DNA of 7,056 nt from Desulfobulbaceae bacterium UBA2775 (GCA_002352445.1 DEIL01000172.1:1-7056), one strand, 5' to 3'. Positions 1 through 5,968 are shown, numbered from the stretch's first letter. A program made the numbers and translations. Notes: a model not told the origin generated them from the sequence alone.

Positions 1-6
1 AGGGAG

Positions 7-47
7 CTTTTTACGGGTTCATCATCTTTTGATAAACTCGTAAAAAG
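7..47. repeat. Palindromic copy of the dispersed TTTTTACGA repeat
   Basis: The left arm at 7-24 reads CTTTTTACGGGTTCATCA. The reverse complement of the right arm at 30-47 reads CTTTTTACGAGTTTATCA, so 16 of 18 positions match around a 5-nt loop. The outer part (TTTTTACGA plus the CATCA/TATCA end) is the same core as the other repeat copies in this window, but the central bases are GTT rather than TGC or CGC, so this is a sequence variant of the family. RNA from either strand could fold into a hairpin. No gene lies upstream within the window, so its relation to a neighbouring 3' end cannot be judged. Confidence 0.75.
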
Positions 48-80
48 GTCACTCGATGTCTACACTTATCGGAAGTTACA

Positions 81-246
81 GATGGCTAAGTTAAAAAGTT
101 TGATATACAGGTAAGCGTAGACTCCGGGGCGTAGCGTTTTTGGCAGAGAGTGAGGCCGAATTCGCTGGCATTTGGCAGAGCTATTCTTCTTTACTCTGAT
201 ATGGTATGATTGAGCTTTTTAGTAGCCAAATTTTTTATGATGCCAT
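81..246. repeat. Degenerate repeat-derived element upstream of and entering the cca open frame
   Basis: Bases 81-98 (GATGGCTAAGTTAAAAAG) nearly repeat one end of the 125-bp element between ruvC and ruvA, read inward (ATGGCTAAGTAAAAAGC), and the similarity continues weakly to about 120. The inverse arm appears as GAGCTTTTTAGTAGCC at 211-226, and a second family core, TTTTTATGATGCCAT, lies at 232-246. The inner part has no strong hairpin but holds a 10-bp direct repeat, TTTGGCAGAG, at 139-148 and 171-180. I read it as one decayed or composite member of the family. The exact borders are uncertain. Confidence 0.5.
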
Positions 247-268
247 AAACGTTAATGGAAAACAAAGA

Positions 269-1822
269 GTGTGTAAAGCAAAGCTTCAAAATCTATCGCA
301 GTTTCATGAGTGCTACCCTGAAAAACTGATCTGCAGTCTTCTTGCCGTCGCAGAAAAGGAAAAGAAACAGCTCTATGTGGTGGGGGGAACCATTCGGGAT
401 CTTTTGCTCGGAAAACGATCCAACGATCTTGACATTACGGTGTCAGAGGGTGCTGCCGGCATTGTCCGCCATCTTATTCGTCAGCTGAAAGGCGGTGCAT
501 TCGTAGATCTTTCCGGATCTGAAGATGAGGCCGCGCGTCTGGTATGGCATAATATTCAGGTAGATGTTGCCAGCTTTCGAGAAGGTGCTGAGGGAATCGA
601 AGAAGATCTGCAATTGCGTGATTTTACGATTAACAGTATAGGGGTAAAGTTTGAACAATTGACGACTTCTGATGGGTCGATGCAGATCATCGATCCAGCC
701 GGCGGTTTTGCTGATCTGGTTTCCCGCCGCCTGCGTCATGGCCCATCAGCCTTTACAGCCGACCCGGTGAGAATGCTGCGAGGTTACCGCCTGTATGCAA
801 CATTAAACTTTTCTCTTGAGCAGGAGACTGAGCAGGAAATAGAAAAATATGCATCCTTGATACATAAGGTTGCAGCTGAACGAATCAGATATGAGCTGGA
901 TTTGATTTTTGATTCCCGCCGCACTTCTGCCACCCTATGGGCTATGCATGGAACCACTCTTCTTAAAAAACTCCTTCCTGAACTTTATCAGGGAAAAGGT
1001 GTGTTGCAGCCTGAATTTCACCATCTTGATGTGTTTGAGCATAATATGTTTGCACTTGAAATGATGGAAGATATTATAGCCGACCCCGGAGAATATTTCC
1101 CCGGACAGGCGGACAGGCTTGGAGACTATCTGAAAAAGGGTGCGGTTGTTCGGTGGTTGAAGTGGGCCGCTTTGCTGCACGATATAGGCAAACCTGCAAC
1201 CAGAGGAGAGAGTAAAAAAGAGCATGGAAGGGTGACCTTTTATGGGCATGATGAGGCCGGTCGAGAGATGTTTTGCCGTTTTGCAGAGCAGATGCGCTGG
1301 AGCAACAGGGATAAAGACAATGTTGCCGCCCTTATCGGTATGCATATGCATCCCTTTCATCTCTGCAATATAGAGAGGGCGGGAGAAGTGACAAAACGTG
1401 CTGCATTAAAGCTCTGTCAGCGGGCAGGTGATCGGCTGCCGGGGCTTTTTCTGCTGGCCATGGCTGACAGTCTTGCCGGGCGGGGGGAGAAAAAGCCGGA
1501 GCAGATGGAGGAGGAAATTGCTGCACTTCTGGATAAGGTGCTGAATATATATGAAGAGAATATCAGACCTGTGCTGAGTGGCCCGCGGCTGCTTACAGGA
1601 AGAGATCTTATTGATGATTTTGGCCTCCGGCCGGGACCTCTTTTTTCAACAATTTTTGCAAAGCTGGAGCTGGCCAGGGTGGAAGGTGAGGTGACAACCC
1701 GGAGCCAGGCGAAGACATGGGTAAGTGATTTTCTGCAGAAAGAACAGCAAACAGTGAAGGAGTTGGATGAGGAAGGTGCTGCCACTTGTCAAAGAAAAGT
1801 AAATGGACTAAAACGTGCGTAA
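269..1822 (+). CDS. tRNA nucleotidyltransferase / poly(A) polymerase family protein with HD domain
   Basis: Class II nucleotidyltransferase of the CCA-adding/poly(A) polymerase family, which adds 3' CCA (or part of it) to tRNA from CTP and ATP. Positions below count from the upstream ATG at 206. The head domain shows VVGGTIRD (58-65) and the metal-binding DLD (74-76), followed by LRDFTINS (137-144) and DPVRMLRGYRL (187-197). An HD phosphohydrolase domain follows, with HDIGKP (325-330) and YGHDEAG (346-352). The frame is open from ATG 206, but those first codons lie in repeat DNA (IFYDAI) and have no Shine-Dalgarno. I prefer GTG 269, preceded by GGAA at 8 nt, giving 517 aa and still about 36 residues before the VGG motif. 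The stop overlaps the rlmE start by 8 nt. Some bacteria split CC- and A-addition between two such enzymes, so full CCA activity is not certain and no symbol is assigned. The family is sure; the start is not. Confidence 0.9.
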   Translation: MCKAKLQNLSQFHECYPEKLICSLLAVAEKEKKQLYVVGGTIRDLLLGKRSNDLDITVSEGAAGIVRHLIRQLKGGAFVDLSGSEDEAARLVWHNIQVDVASFREGAEGIEEDLQLRDFTINSIGVKFEQLTTSDGSMQIIDPAGGFADLVSRRLRHGPSAFTADPVRMLRGYRLYATLNFSLEQETEQEIEKYASLIHKVAAERIRYELDLIFDSRRTSATLWAMHGTTLLKKLLPELYQGKGVLQPEFHHLDVFEHNMFALEMMEDIIADPGEYFPGQADRLGDYLKKGAVVRWLKWAALLHDIGKPATRGESKKEHGRVTFYGHDEAGREMFCRFAEQMRWSNRDKDNVAALIGMHMHPFHLCNIERAGEVTKRAALKLCQRAGDRLPGLFLLAMADSLAGRGEKKPEQMEEEIAALLDKVLNIYEENIRPVLSGPRLLTGRDLIDDFGLRPGPLFSTIFAKLELARVEGEVTTRSQAKTWVSDFLQKEQQTVKELDEEGAATCQRKVNGLKRA

Positions 1823-2414
1823 AGTAAACGATTTTTACTCTAAAAAGGCAAAGAAAGAAAAATATCCCGCCCGGTCAATATATAAGCTGGAAGAGGCTCA
1901 GGAAAAGTATAAGTTTATACGTCGTGGAGACAGTGTACTTGATCTTGGGTGTTATCCGGGCAGCTGGTCTCTTTACGCATCTGGAATTGTGGGGCCGAAA
2001 GGGGTTGTGGTTGGAGTGGATCTGCAACAGGCAGACTGTAGTCCGAGAGGTGAGGGCGGAACCATTCACTGGCTTTGCCAGGATATTATGGAGCCGGAGT
2101 TGATACCTCTGGTACGGAAGATCCGTCCTGCATTCAGGGTTCTGGTTTCTGACCTTGCACCAAAGACATCGGGAAATCGATGGGTGGATGCTCAGAAATC
2201 CCTTGGTCTTGTGCATGCAACACTTATCCTGGCTGAGCAGCTTTTGCTTAACAAAGGGCACTATATTTGTAAAGTATTCCAGGGAGAAGATTTCCCCGCC
2301 TTTGTTAAGGAGGTAACAAAAAGGTTCGAAATGGTTAAGGTGATTAAACCCAAAAGTTCGCGGGTTGAGAGCAGAGAAGTCTTTGTCCTCGGTATGAAAT
2401 ATAAGAAAGTTTAA
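1815..2414 (+). CDS. rlmE: 23S rRNA 2'-O-ribose U2552 methyltransferase RlmE (FtsJ)
   Basis: SAM-dependent methyltransferase that, in this family, modifies the A-loop uridine (U2552 in E. coli numbering) of 23S rRNA late in 50S assembly. The 199-aa length is near that of the E. coli enzyme. The catalytic K-D-K-E set is visible: K24 in ARSIYKL, D113 in VSDLAPKTSG, K153 in ICKVFQGEDF and E188 in SSRVESREVF. The SAM-binding motif I reads LDLGCYPGSW (42-51), where the commoner form is DLGAAPGGW. The start is GTG 1815, inside the end of cca; an in-frame TAA at 1809-1811 excludes anything further upstream. Shine-Dalgarno pairing is weak (GGA at 1805-1807), so translation is probably coupled to cca. 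A repeat copy begins 14 nt after the stop. Confidence 0.93.
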   Translation: MRKVNDFYSKKAKKEKYPARSIYKLEEAQEKYKFIRRGDSVLDLGCYPGSWSLYASGIVGPKGVVVGVDLQQADCSPRGEGGTIHWLCQDIMEPELIPLVRKIRPAFRVLVSDLAPKTSGNRWVDAQKSLGLVHATLILAEQLLLNKGHYICKVFQGEDFPAFVKEVTKRFEMVKVIKPKSSRVESREVFVLGMKYKKV

Positions 2415-2428
2415 GAGAGTATCATTAT

Positions 2429-2489
2429 TGATGGATTTGTAAAAAACCAAATTCTTTGACGAAGCAGGGGACTTTTTACGATGCCATCA
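2429..2489. repeat. Inverted-repeat element between rlmE and yebC
   Basis: The left arm TGATGGATTTGTAAAAAA (2429-2446) is inverted relative to TTTTTACGATGCCATCA (2473-2489). On the minus strand the element begins TGATGGCATCGTAAAAAG and then contains CTGCTTCGT, the same order of motifs as in the 125-bp element downstream of ruvC (GGCGTCGTAAAAA, then CTGCTTCGT). It is therefore a short, internally deleted member of the same family, not a chance palindrome. It fills most of the 95 bp between rlmE and yebC and ends 20 nt before the yebC start. It has no U-tract in a terminator position on the + strand. Confidence 0.75.
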
Positions 2490-2509
2490 TCATTCAACAG
2501 GTAGAAAAC

Positions 2510-3259
2510 ATGTCAGGACACTCAAAATGGTCAACGATTAAAAGAAAAAAAGGCGCAAATGATGCAAGAAGGGGGAAGATTTTTACCCGCCTGATTAAAG
2601 AGATTACGGTAGCTGCAAGAGGCGGCGGTGGTGATCCCGAAGGTAATCCGAGGCTCCGTGCGGCCATAGCATCGGCTAAAACTGAAAATATGCCAAAGGA
2701 TAATATCGCCAGAGCAATCAAGAAGGGTACTGGCGAGATAGCAGGGGAAGTGTATGATGAAATTTTGTACGAAGGCTATGGCCCCGGTGGTGTTGCTGTC
2801 CTTGTAGAGTGTATGACTGATAATCGCAACAGGACCGTTGCCGATGTTCGTCATTACTTTACCAAGAGTAACGGCAATCTCGGTGAGTCGGGCTGTGTTG
2901 CCTGGATGTTTGAAAAAAAAGGGCTTATTCTGGTGGATAAGGAAGGAGTTTCCGAAGAGGAGTTGATGGATCATGCTCTTGAAGCAGGAGCGGAGGATAT
3001 AATTGAAGAGGAGGGGGAGTTTCAGATTCTTACGGCTTCTGAAGAATTGCAGGATGTCCGTGCCGGTCTGGAGGAAGTCGGGGTGGCTTTTCTGGAAACT
3101 TCTGTATCAATGATCCCTAAGAATACAGTTGATGTAGCGGATGAGAAGGTGGCACGTTCTCTTTTAAAGCTTTTGGAAAATCTGGAAGATCATGATGATG
3201 TTCAGAGTGTGCATGCCAACTTTGATATTGATGATGAGTTGATGGAGCAGCTGTCTTAG
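2510..3259 (+). CDS. yebC: YebC/PmpR (TACO1) family protein
   Basis: A 249-aa cytoplasmic protein of the YebC family. It opens with the signature MSGHSKWSTIKRKKGANDARRG, followed by IFTRLIKEI, NPRLRAAIASAK, NMPKDNIARAIKKG, YEGYGPGGVAVLVE, NRNRTVADVRH, and the acidic middle and C-terminal domains usual for the family. Members were long annotated as transcriptional regulators (PmpR). More recent work, and the mitochondrial homologue TACO1, points to ribosome-associated help in translation, so the annotation as a regulator should be read with care. The start is ATG 2510, fixed by the conserved MSGHSKW and an AGG 8 nt upstream. The frame stays open to TTG 2456, but those 18 codons are repeat sequence. 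ruvC follows after 4 nt, the usual yebC-ruvC linkage. Confidence 0.96.
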   Translation: MSGHSKWSTIKRKKGANDARRGKIFTRLIKEITVAARGGGGDPEGNPRLRAAIASAKTENMPKDNIARAIKKGTGEIAGEVYDEILYEGYGPGGVAVLVECMTDNRNRTVADVRHYFTKSNGNLGESGCVAWMFEKKGLILVDKEGVSEEELMDHALEAGAEDIIEEEGEFQILTASEELQDVRAGLEEVGVAFLETSVSMIPKNTVDVADEKVARSLLKLLENLEDHDDVQSVHANFDIDDELMEQLS

Positions 3260-3263
3260 CAGC

Positions 3264-3737
3264 ATGGAACGAATTATCGGTGTTGATCCTGGAAGCAGGA
3301 TTACAGGTTATGGGGTGATTGATGCGGACCAGGGTTCTCTGCACTATGTTGCATGCGGGGTGGTAAAAACAACCCCGCAATATCCTTTTCCCCATCGTCT
3401 AAATGAGATTTTTGAAGGAATAAACGAGGTTATTCAGGTTCATAATCCAGTAATTGCGGCTGTTGAGGATGTCTTTCTGGCAACAAATCCGAGATCTGCA
3501 CTTAAACTTGGGCATGCGCGGGGAGCAGCGGTGGTGGCTGCAATGCAGAACGGTCTTGCTGTGCATGATTATAGTGCAAGGGCTGTGAAGAAGGCGGTGG
3601 CGGGGTACGGGCAGGCGGAAAAATCACAGGTGCAGCATATGGTAAAGGTGCTCTTAGGGCTTTCAAGATCACCCAGTTCGGATGCTGCCGATGCTTTGGC
3701 AGTGGCGATATGCCATGCGAACCAGTTCCAAATATAA
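3264..3737 (+). CDS. ruvC: Crossover junction endodeoxyribonuclease RuvC
   Basis: Dimeric RNase H-fold nuclease that resolves Holliday junctions by paired nicks, acting with the RuvAB branch-migration motor. The four acidic active-site residues expected for RuvC are present: D8 in IIGVDPGSRITGYG, E68 in AAVEDVF, and D140 and D143 in SPSSDAADALAVAICH. Basic residues such as AVKKAVAGYGQAEK (107-120) match the DNA-binding region of the family. At 157 aa it is slightly shorter than the E. coli enzyme but complete. The Shine-Dalgarno is weak (GGAG about 17 nt upstream), and the start lies 4 nt after the yebC stop, which suggests coupled translation. The final A of the TAA stop is also the first base of the 125-bp repeat element, so the element abuts the gene exactly. 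Confidence 0.97.
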   Translation: MERIIGVDPGSRITGYGVIDADQGSLHYVACGVVKTTPQYPFPHRLNEIFEGINEVIQVHNPVIAAVEDVFLATNPRSALKLGHARGAAVVAAMQNGLAVHDYSARAVKKAVAGYGQAEKSQVQHMVKVLLGLSRSPSSDAADALAVAICHANQFQI

Positions 3738-3861
3738 TGGCGTCGTAAAAACTCTTCATCTGCTTCGTTGCTGTAAATTTTCTATCATTACAACGTACCT
3801 TAGTACGCCGTAATGATAGAAAATTCTAGCGCCTCGCATATGAAGCTTTTTACTTAGCCAT
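3737..3861. repeat. 125-bp MITE/REP-like element with nested inverted repeats
   Basis: The outer ends are ATGGCGTCGTAAAAA (3737-3751) and TTTTTACTTAGCCAT (3847-3861), inverted and imperfect. The next layer pairs TTCATCTGC near 3756-3764 with GCATATGAAG at 3836-3845. The core is a 23-bp stem, 3776-3798 against 3803-3825, with only two mismatched positions (AA against CC inside the ...ATTAC..CGTAC arms) and a 4-nt CTTA loop. The whole can fold into one long stem. There is no coding potential and no transposase, so it looks non-autonomous. It separates ruvC from ruvA, which are usually close together. It lacks a U-tract after the stem and so is not a standard intrinsic terminator, but the hairpin could still affect RNA stability or read-through into ruvAB. 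Confidence 0.85.
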
Positions 3862-3873
3862 TTATAATTCAGG

Positions 3874-3913
3874 GTTTTTATAGATTCATCAAACATGATG
3901 GCGTCGTAAAAAC
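3874..3913. repeat. Second repeat palindrome, immediately upstream of ruvA
   Basis: GTTTTTATAGATTCATCA (3874-3891) is inverted relative to TGATGGCGTCGTAAAAAC (3896-3913), with a 4-nt AACA loop. 12 of 18 positions pair, with mismatches confined to the middle. The right arm is identical over 15 bases to the copy at the ruvC stop and to the one at the ruvB stop. The palindrome ends 20 nt before the ruvA start and may place a hairpin close to its ribosome-binding region. Confidence 0.75.
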
Positions 3914-3933
3914 ATAAAAGAGAAACTAACGAA

Positions 3934-4557
3934 TTGATTGCTGCATTGACAGGGAAAGTTTTTTCAAAGAGCGCCGACAGGGCAGTTATTGATGTCTCCG
4001 GGGTGGGCTATGAGGTTTTTCTCTCAACGGATAATGTAGCTCGGATGCCCGACAAGGGCGAAAATATTCTCCTTTACATCCATACCAACGTTCGTGAAGA
4101 TGCTCTGACACTCTTTGGTTTTCTGGAAGAAGAGGAAAAAGAACTCTTTCTTATCCTGAAAACGGTTTCCGGTATTGGCCCTAAACTGGCACTTGCCATG
4201 CTTTCAGGGCTGAGGGTGGGTGATCTGTGCCGGGCAATTACAGCCGGGGATATAAAGACATTGACAACCCTGCAGGGTGTGGGGAAAAAAACAGCAGAAC
4301 GTGTTTGTGTTGATCTAAAGGAGAAAGTCGGACATCTCTCGTTTGATTCACTTGTCACATCCGACACTTTTCAGCCTGCTGTGCCTGCTCAGGGATCTGC
4401 GGTGGCCGATGCACTGTCTGCTTTGACAAACCTTGGTTATTCTGATCCCGTTGCCAGAGAGTCGCTGGTTTCAGTAAAAAAACGCATGGGGCAAGAGAGT
4501 TTTGCCGGGTTAGGTGTTGAGGATCTTATCCGTGAGGCGTTGAGGACGCTTGTATGA
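3934..4557 (+). CDS. ruvA: Holliday junction branch migration protein RuvA
   Basis: A 207-aa protein that forms tetramers clamping the four-way junction and loads RuvB. Domain I (about 1-62) is the OB fold, starting MIAALTGKV. The acidic pin residues E55 and D56 sit in NVREDALTLFGF at the usual place. Domain II holds two helix-hairpin-helix DNA-binding motifs, VSGIGPKLALAMLSG (78-92) and LQGVGKKTAERV (113-124). After a variable linker, the C-terminal domain III (about 155-207) would contact RuvB. The start is TTG 3934, chosen because MIAxLxG is the conserved family N-terminus; the Shine-Dalgarno is weak (AAAAGAGAAA only). The stop overlaps the ruvB start as ATGA, so the two are translationally coupled. 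It is separated from ruvC by 196 bp filled largely by repeat elements. Confidence 0.96.
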   Translation: MIAALTGKVFSKSADRAVIDVSGVGYEVFLSTDNVARMPDKGENILLYIHTNVREDALTLFGFLEEEEKELFLILKTVSGIGPKLALAMLSGLRVGDLCRAITAGDIKTLTTLQGVGKKTAERVCVDLKEKVGHLSFDSLVTSDTFQPAVPAQGSAVADALSALTNLGYSDPVARESLVSVKKRMGQESFAGLGVEDLIREALRTLV

Positions 4558-5615
4558 ACATTGAAGAAGACATTACCGCCGACAGCCGTCTGGTGAGTCC
4601 GGAGCCCATAGTTCGTGAGCCTGCAAATGACAGCGGGATCAGGCCTAAAAGGCTTGATGACTATATCGGTCAGGAGACTTTGAGGAAAAGTCTGAGGATT
4701 TTTATACAGGCAGCAATAGGCAGGGGAAAACCTCTGGATCATGTGCTCTTCCACGGTTTTCCCGGCCTTGGTAAAACGACACTTTCCTATATCATAGCAA
4801 ATGAGATGGGCGCCGGTATTAAGGTCACCTCGGGGCCTGTCATTGAAAAACAGGGAGATCTTGCGGCGATACTTACCAGCCTGCAGGAGGGAGATGTCCT
4901 TTTTATCGATGAGATTCATCGTCTTAATCATGTGGTCGAGGAAGTTCTCTATCCCGCAATGGAGGATTATCAACTTGATCTTATTATCGGACAGGGGCCG
5001 GGTGCCCGGTCAGTGAAGATGGATCTGCCAAGATTTACGCTGGTTGGAGCTACGACCAGAACAGGGTTGCTCACGCCACCTTTGCGGGATCGTTTTGGAG
5101 TTATTCTCCGCCTTGAATTCTACTCTCCTGAAGAATTGGTGAGTATAGTACGTCGGTCTGCCGGAATTCTCGGGATGAAAATTGATCAGTCAGGAGCTCT
5201 GGAGCTTGGCCGGCGATCCCGCGGTACCCCGAGAATTGCTAATCGGCTGCTGAGGCGGGTGAGAGATTTTGCCGAAGTTGGCAAACATGAGGTGGTAGAC
5301 AAGGAAGTTGCCAATGAAGCACTTGACCTTCTCGGGGTCGATCAGTTTGGCCTGGATGATATGGACCGTCGGATTATGTTGTCAATAATCGATAAGTTTC
5401 AGGGTGGACCTATCGGGCTCGATACCCTTGCAACCGTGGTCTGTGAGGAGAAGAATACCCTGGAAGATGTATATGAACCGTTTTTAATTCAGTCCGGTTT
5501 CCTGAAACGCACCCCCAGGGGGCGTGTTGCGACGGCAACGGCGTTTGACCATTTTGGTAGAAAAATGGTTCGGCAGGCCGGTCCCGGGATGCAGCGGTCT
5601 CTTTTTGATGAGTGA
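4554..5615 (+). CDS. ruvB: Holliday junction branch migration ATPase RuvB
   Basis: AAA+ hexameric motor that drives branch migration with RuvA and hands junctions to RuvC. Of its 353 aa, the first 25 or so are a variable leader, then RPKRLDDYIGQ begins the AAA+ core. Walker A is GFPGLGKTT (68-76), Walker B is VLFIDEIHRL (115-124), sensor I is LVGATTRTGLL (163-173), and PLRDRFG (176-182) carries the arginine-finger region. RGTPRIANRLLRRVRDFA (223-240) is the sensor II region. The C-terminal winged-helix domain has NTLEDVYEPFLIQ.GFL.RTPRGR (301-324). Walker A differs from the nearly universal GPPGLGKT by a phenylalanine at residue 69. The start ATG lies inside the ruvA stop, with GAGGA (4542-4546) at 7 nt. 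The TGA stop is the first triplet of a repeat half-site. This is the last gene before the terminator. Confidence 0.97.
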   Translation: MNIEEDITADSRLVSPEPIVREPANDSGIRPKRLDDYIGQETLRKSLRIFIQAAIGRGKPLDHVLFHGFPGLGKTTLSYIIANEMGAGIKVTSGPVIEKQGDLAAILTSLQEGDVLFIDEIHRLNHVVEEVLYPAMEDYQLDLIIGQGPGARSVKMDLPRFTLVGATTRTGLLTPPLRDRFGVILRLEFYSPEELVSIVRRSAGILGMKIDQSGALELGRRSRGTPRIANRLLRRVRDFAEVGKHEVVDKEVANEALDLLGVDQFGLDDMDRRIMLSIIDKFQGGPIGLDTLATVVCEEKNTLEDVYEPFLIQSGFLKRTPRGRVATATAFDHFGRKMVRQAGPGMQRSLFDE

Positions 5616-5630
5616 TGGCGTCGTAAAAAA
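5613..5630 (-). repeat. Half-site of the dispersed repeat at the ruvB stop codon
   Basis: TGATGGCGTCGTAAAAAA matches the 3896-3913 arm over its first 17 bases, and its first triplet is the ruvB TGA stop. I see no convincing inverted partner on either side, so this is a solitary half-site. It lies directly ahead of the transcription terminator at 5645. Confidence 0.7.
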
Positions 5631-5644
5631 TCTTTCCTTTTAAC

Positions 5645-5679
5645 CAGGCAGACTGAGCTAATTCAGTTTGCCTGTTTTT
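5645..5679 (+). terminator. Rho-independent terminator after ruvB
   Basis: CAGGCAGACTGA (5645-5656) pairs with TCAGTTTGCCTG (5663-5674) as a 12-bp stem with one G-U wobble and a 6-nt loop GCTAAT. It is followed directly by TTTTT (5675-5679). It lies 29 nt past the ruvB stop and would end the transcript of the upstream block before the mraZ promoter. There is no matching U-tract in the reverse direction. Confidence 0.88.
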
Positions 5680-5940
5680 GTTTCTTCCTGAAGCATAAAT
5701 ATCCATTCCCCACTTTTCACCACTTTTGCAATTTATTTACTATTACAATGTTCTTATGAATAAGCTAATAGTATGTTGTTACAGTTAGTTATAGGTTCGG
5801 TGCGTGGCATTCCGTCATGTTCTTTTTTCTCCCTCATGTTGATCATATTGTATCTTTATGTTTGTGGTACACTCTATGTTGTGTCTTTTCGGTGGCTGGT
5901 GACTCTGTCTTATATAGCTGAAGTTGCAGGCATTTTTTCC
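5680..5940. other. Intergenic stretch with no supported gene
   Basis: This is T-rich non-coding sequence between the terminator and the mraZ promoter. The only recognisable element is the inverted box pair at 5709-5723. A 64-codon frame at 5773-5967 is hydrophobic when translated, but it has no ribosome-binding site and runs into the mraZ promoter hexamers, so I do not call it a gene. Confidence 0.55.
5709..5723 (-). promoter_or_regulatory. Inverted copy of the mraZ operator boxes
   Basis: Read on the minus strand, this is GTGGTGAAAAGTGGG, identical over all 15 bases to the first two boxes of the mraZ operator at 5979-5993 but pointing the other way. The two GTGGK boxes keep the same 10-bp spacing. 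The third and fourth boxes of the downstream array are not reproduced. The identity is directly visible. Binding by MraZ is inferred from the box pattern. Confidence 0.5.
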
Positions 5941-5968
5941 TTGACACATCGATGCTCTCTGTTATAAA
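5941..5968 (+). promoter_or_regulatory. Sigma70-type extended -10 promoter for mraZ (dcw cluster)
   Basis: A perfect -35 hexamer TTGACA (5941-5946) and a -10 hexamer TATAAA (5963-5968) are separated by 16 bp. A TG at 5960-5961 gives an extended -10. Transcription would start near 5975, leaving a leader of about 64 nt that contains the MraZ-type boxes. This is the best promoter in the window. Confidence 0.8.

Noticed and set aside
2456..2509. Longer yebC start at TTG 2456
   Set aside because: The family begins MSGHSKW, and the added residues come from the repeat (GTFYDAII).
3776..3825. Intrinsic terminator after ruvC
   Set aside because: The stem is long, but it is AT-rich and is followed by CTAGCGCC rather than a U-tract. 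It is better described as the core of the repeat element.
3737..3913. CRISPR-like array from repeated GGCGTCGTAAAAA units
   Set aside because: There are only two copies here in the same orientation, the units differ in structure, there are no regular spacers, and there are no cas genes. The inverted-pair architecture fits a REP/MITE family.
5410..5706. 98-codon minus-strand frame over the ruvB 3' end
   Set aside because: It is a shadow of ruvB extended by the repeat (FYDAI) and the terminator, with no family resemblance.
5773..5967. 64-codon hydrophobic open frame between ruvB and mraZ, possibly a small membrane protein
   Set aside because: It has no ribosome-binding site, no clear promoter, and a T-rich sequence that would give hydrophobic codons by composition alone. 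Its 3' end runs through the mraZ -35 and -10 hexamers.
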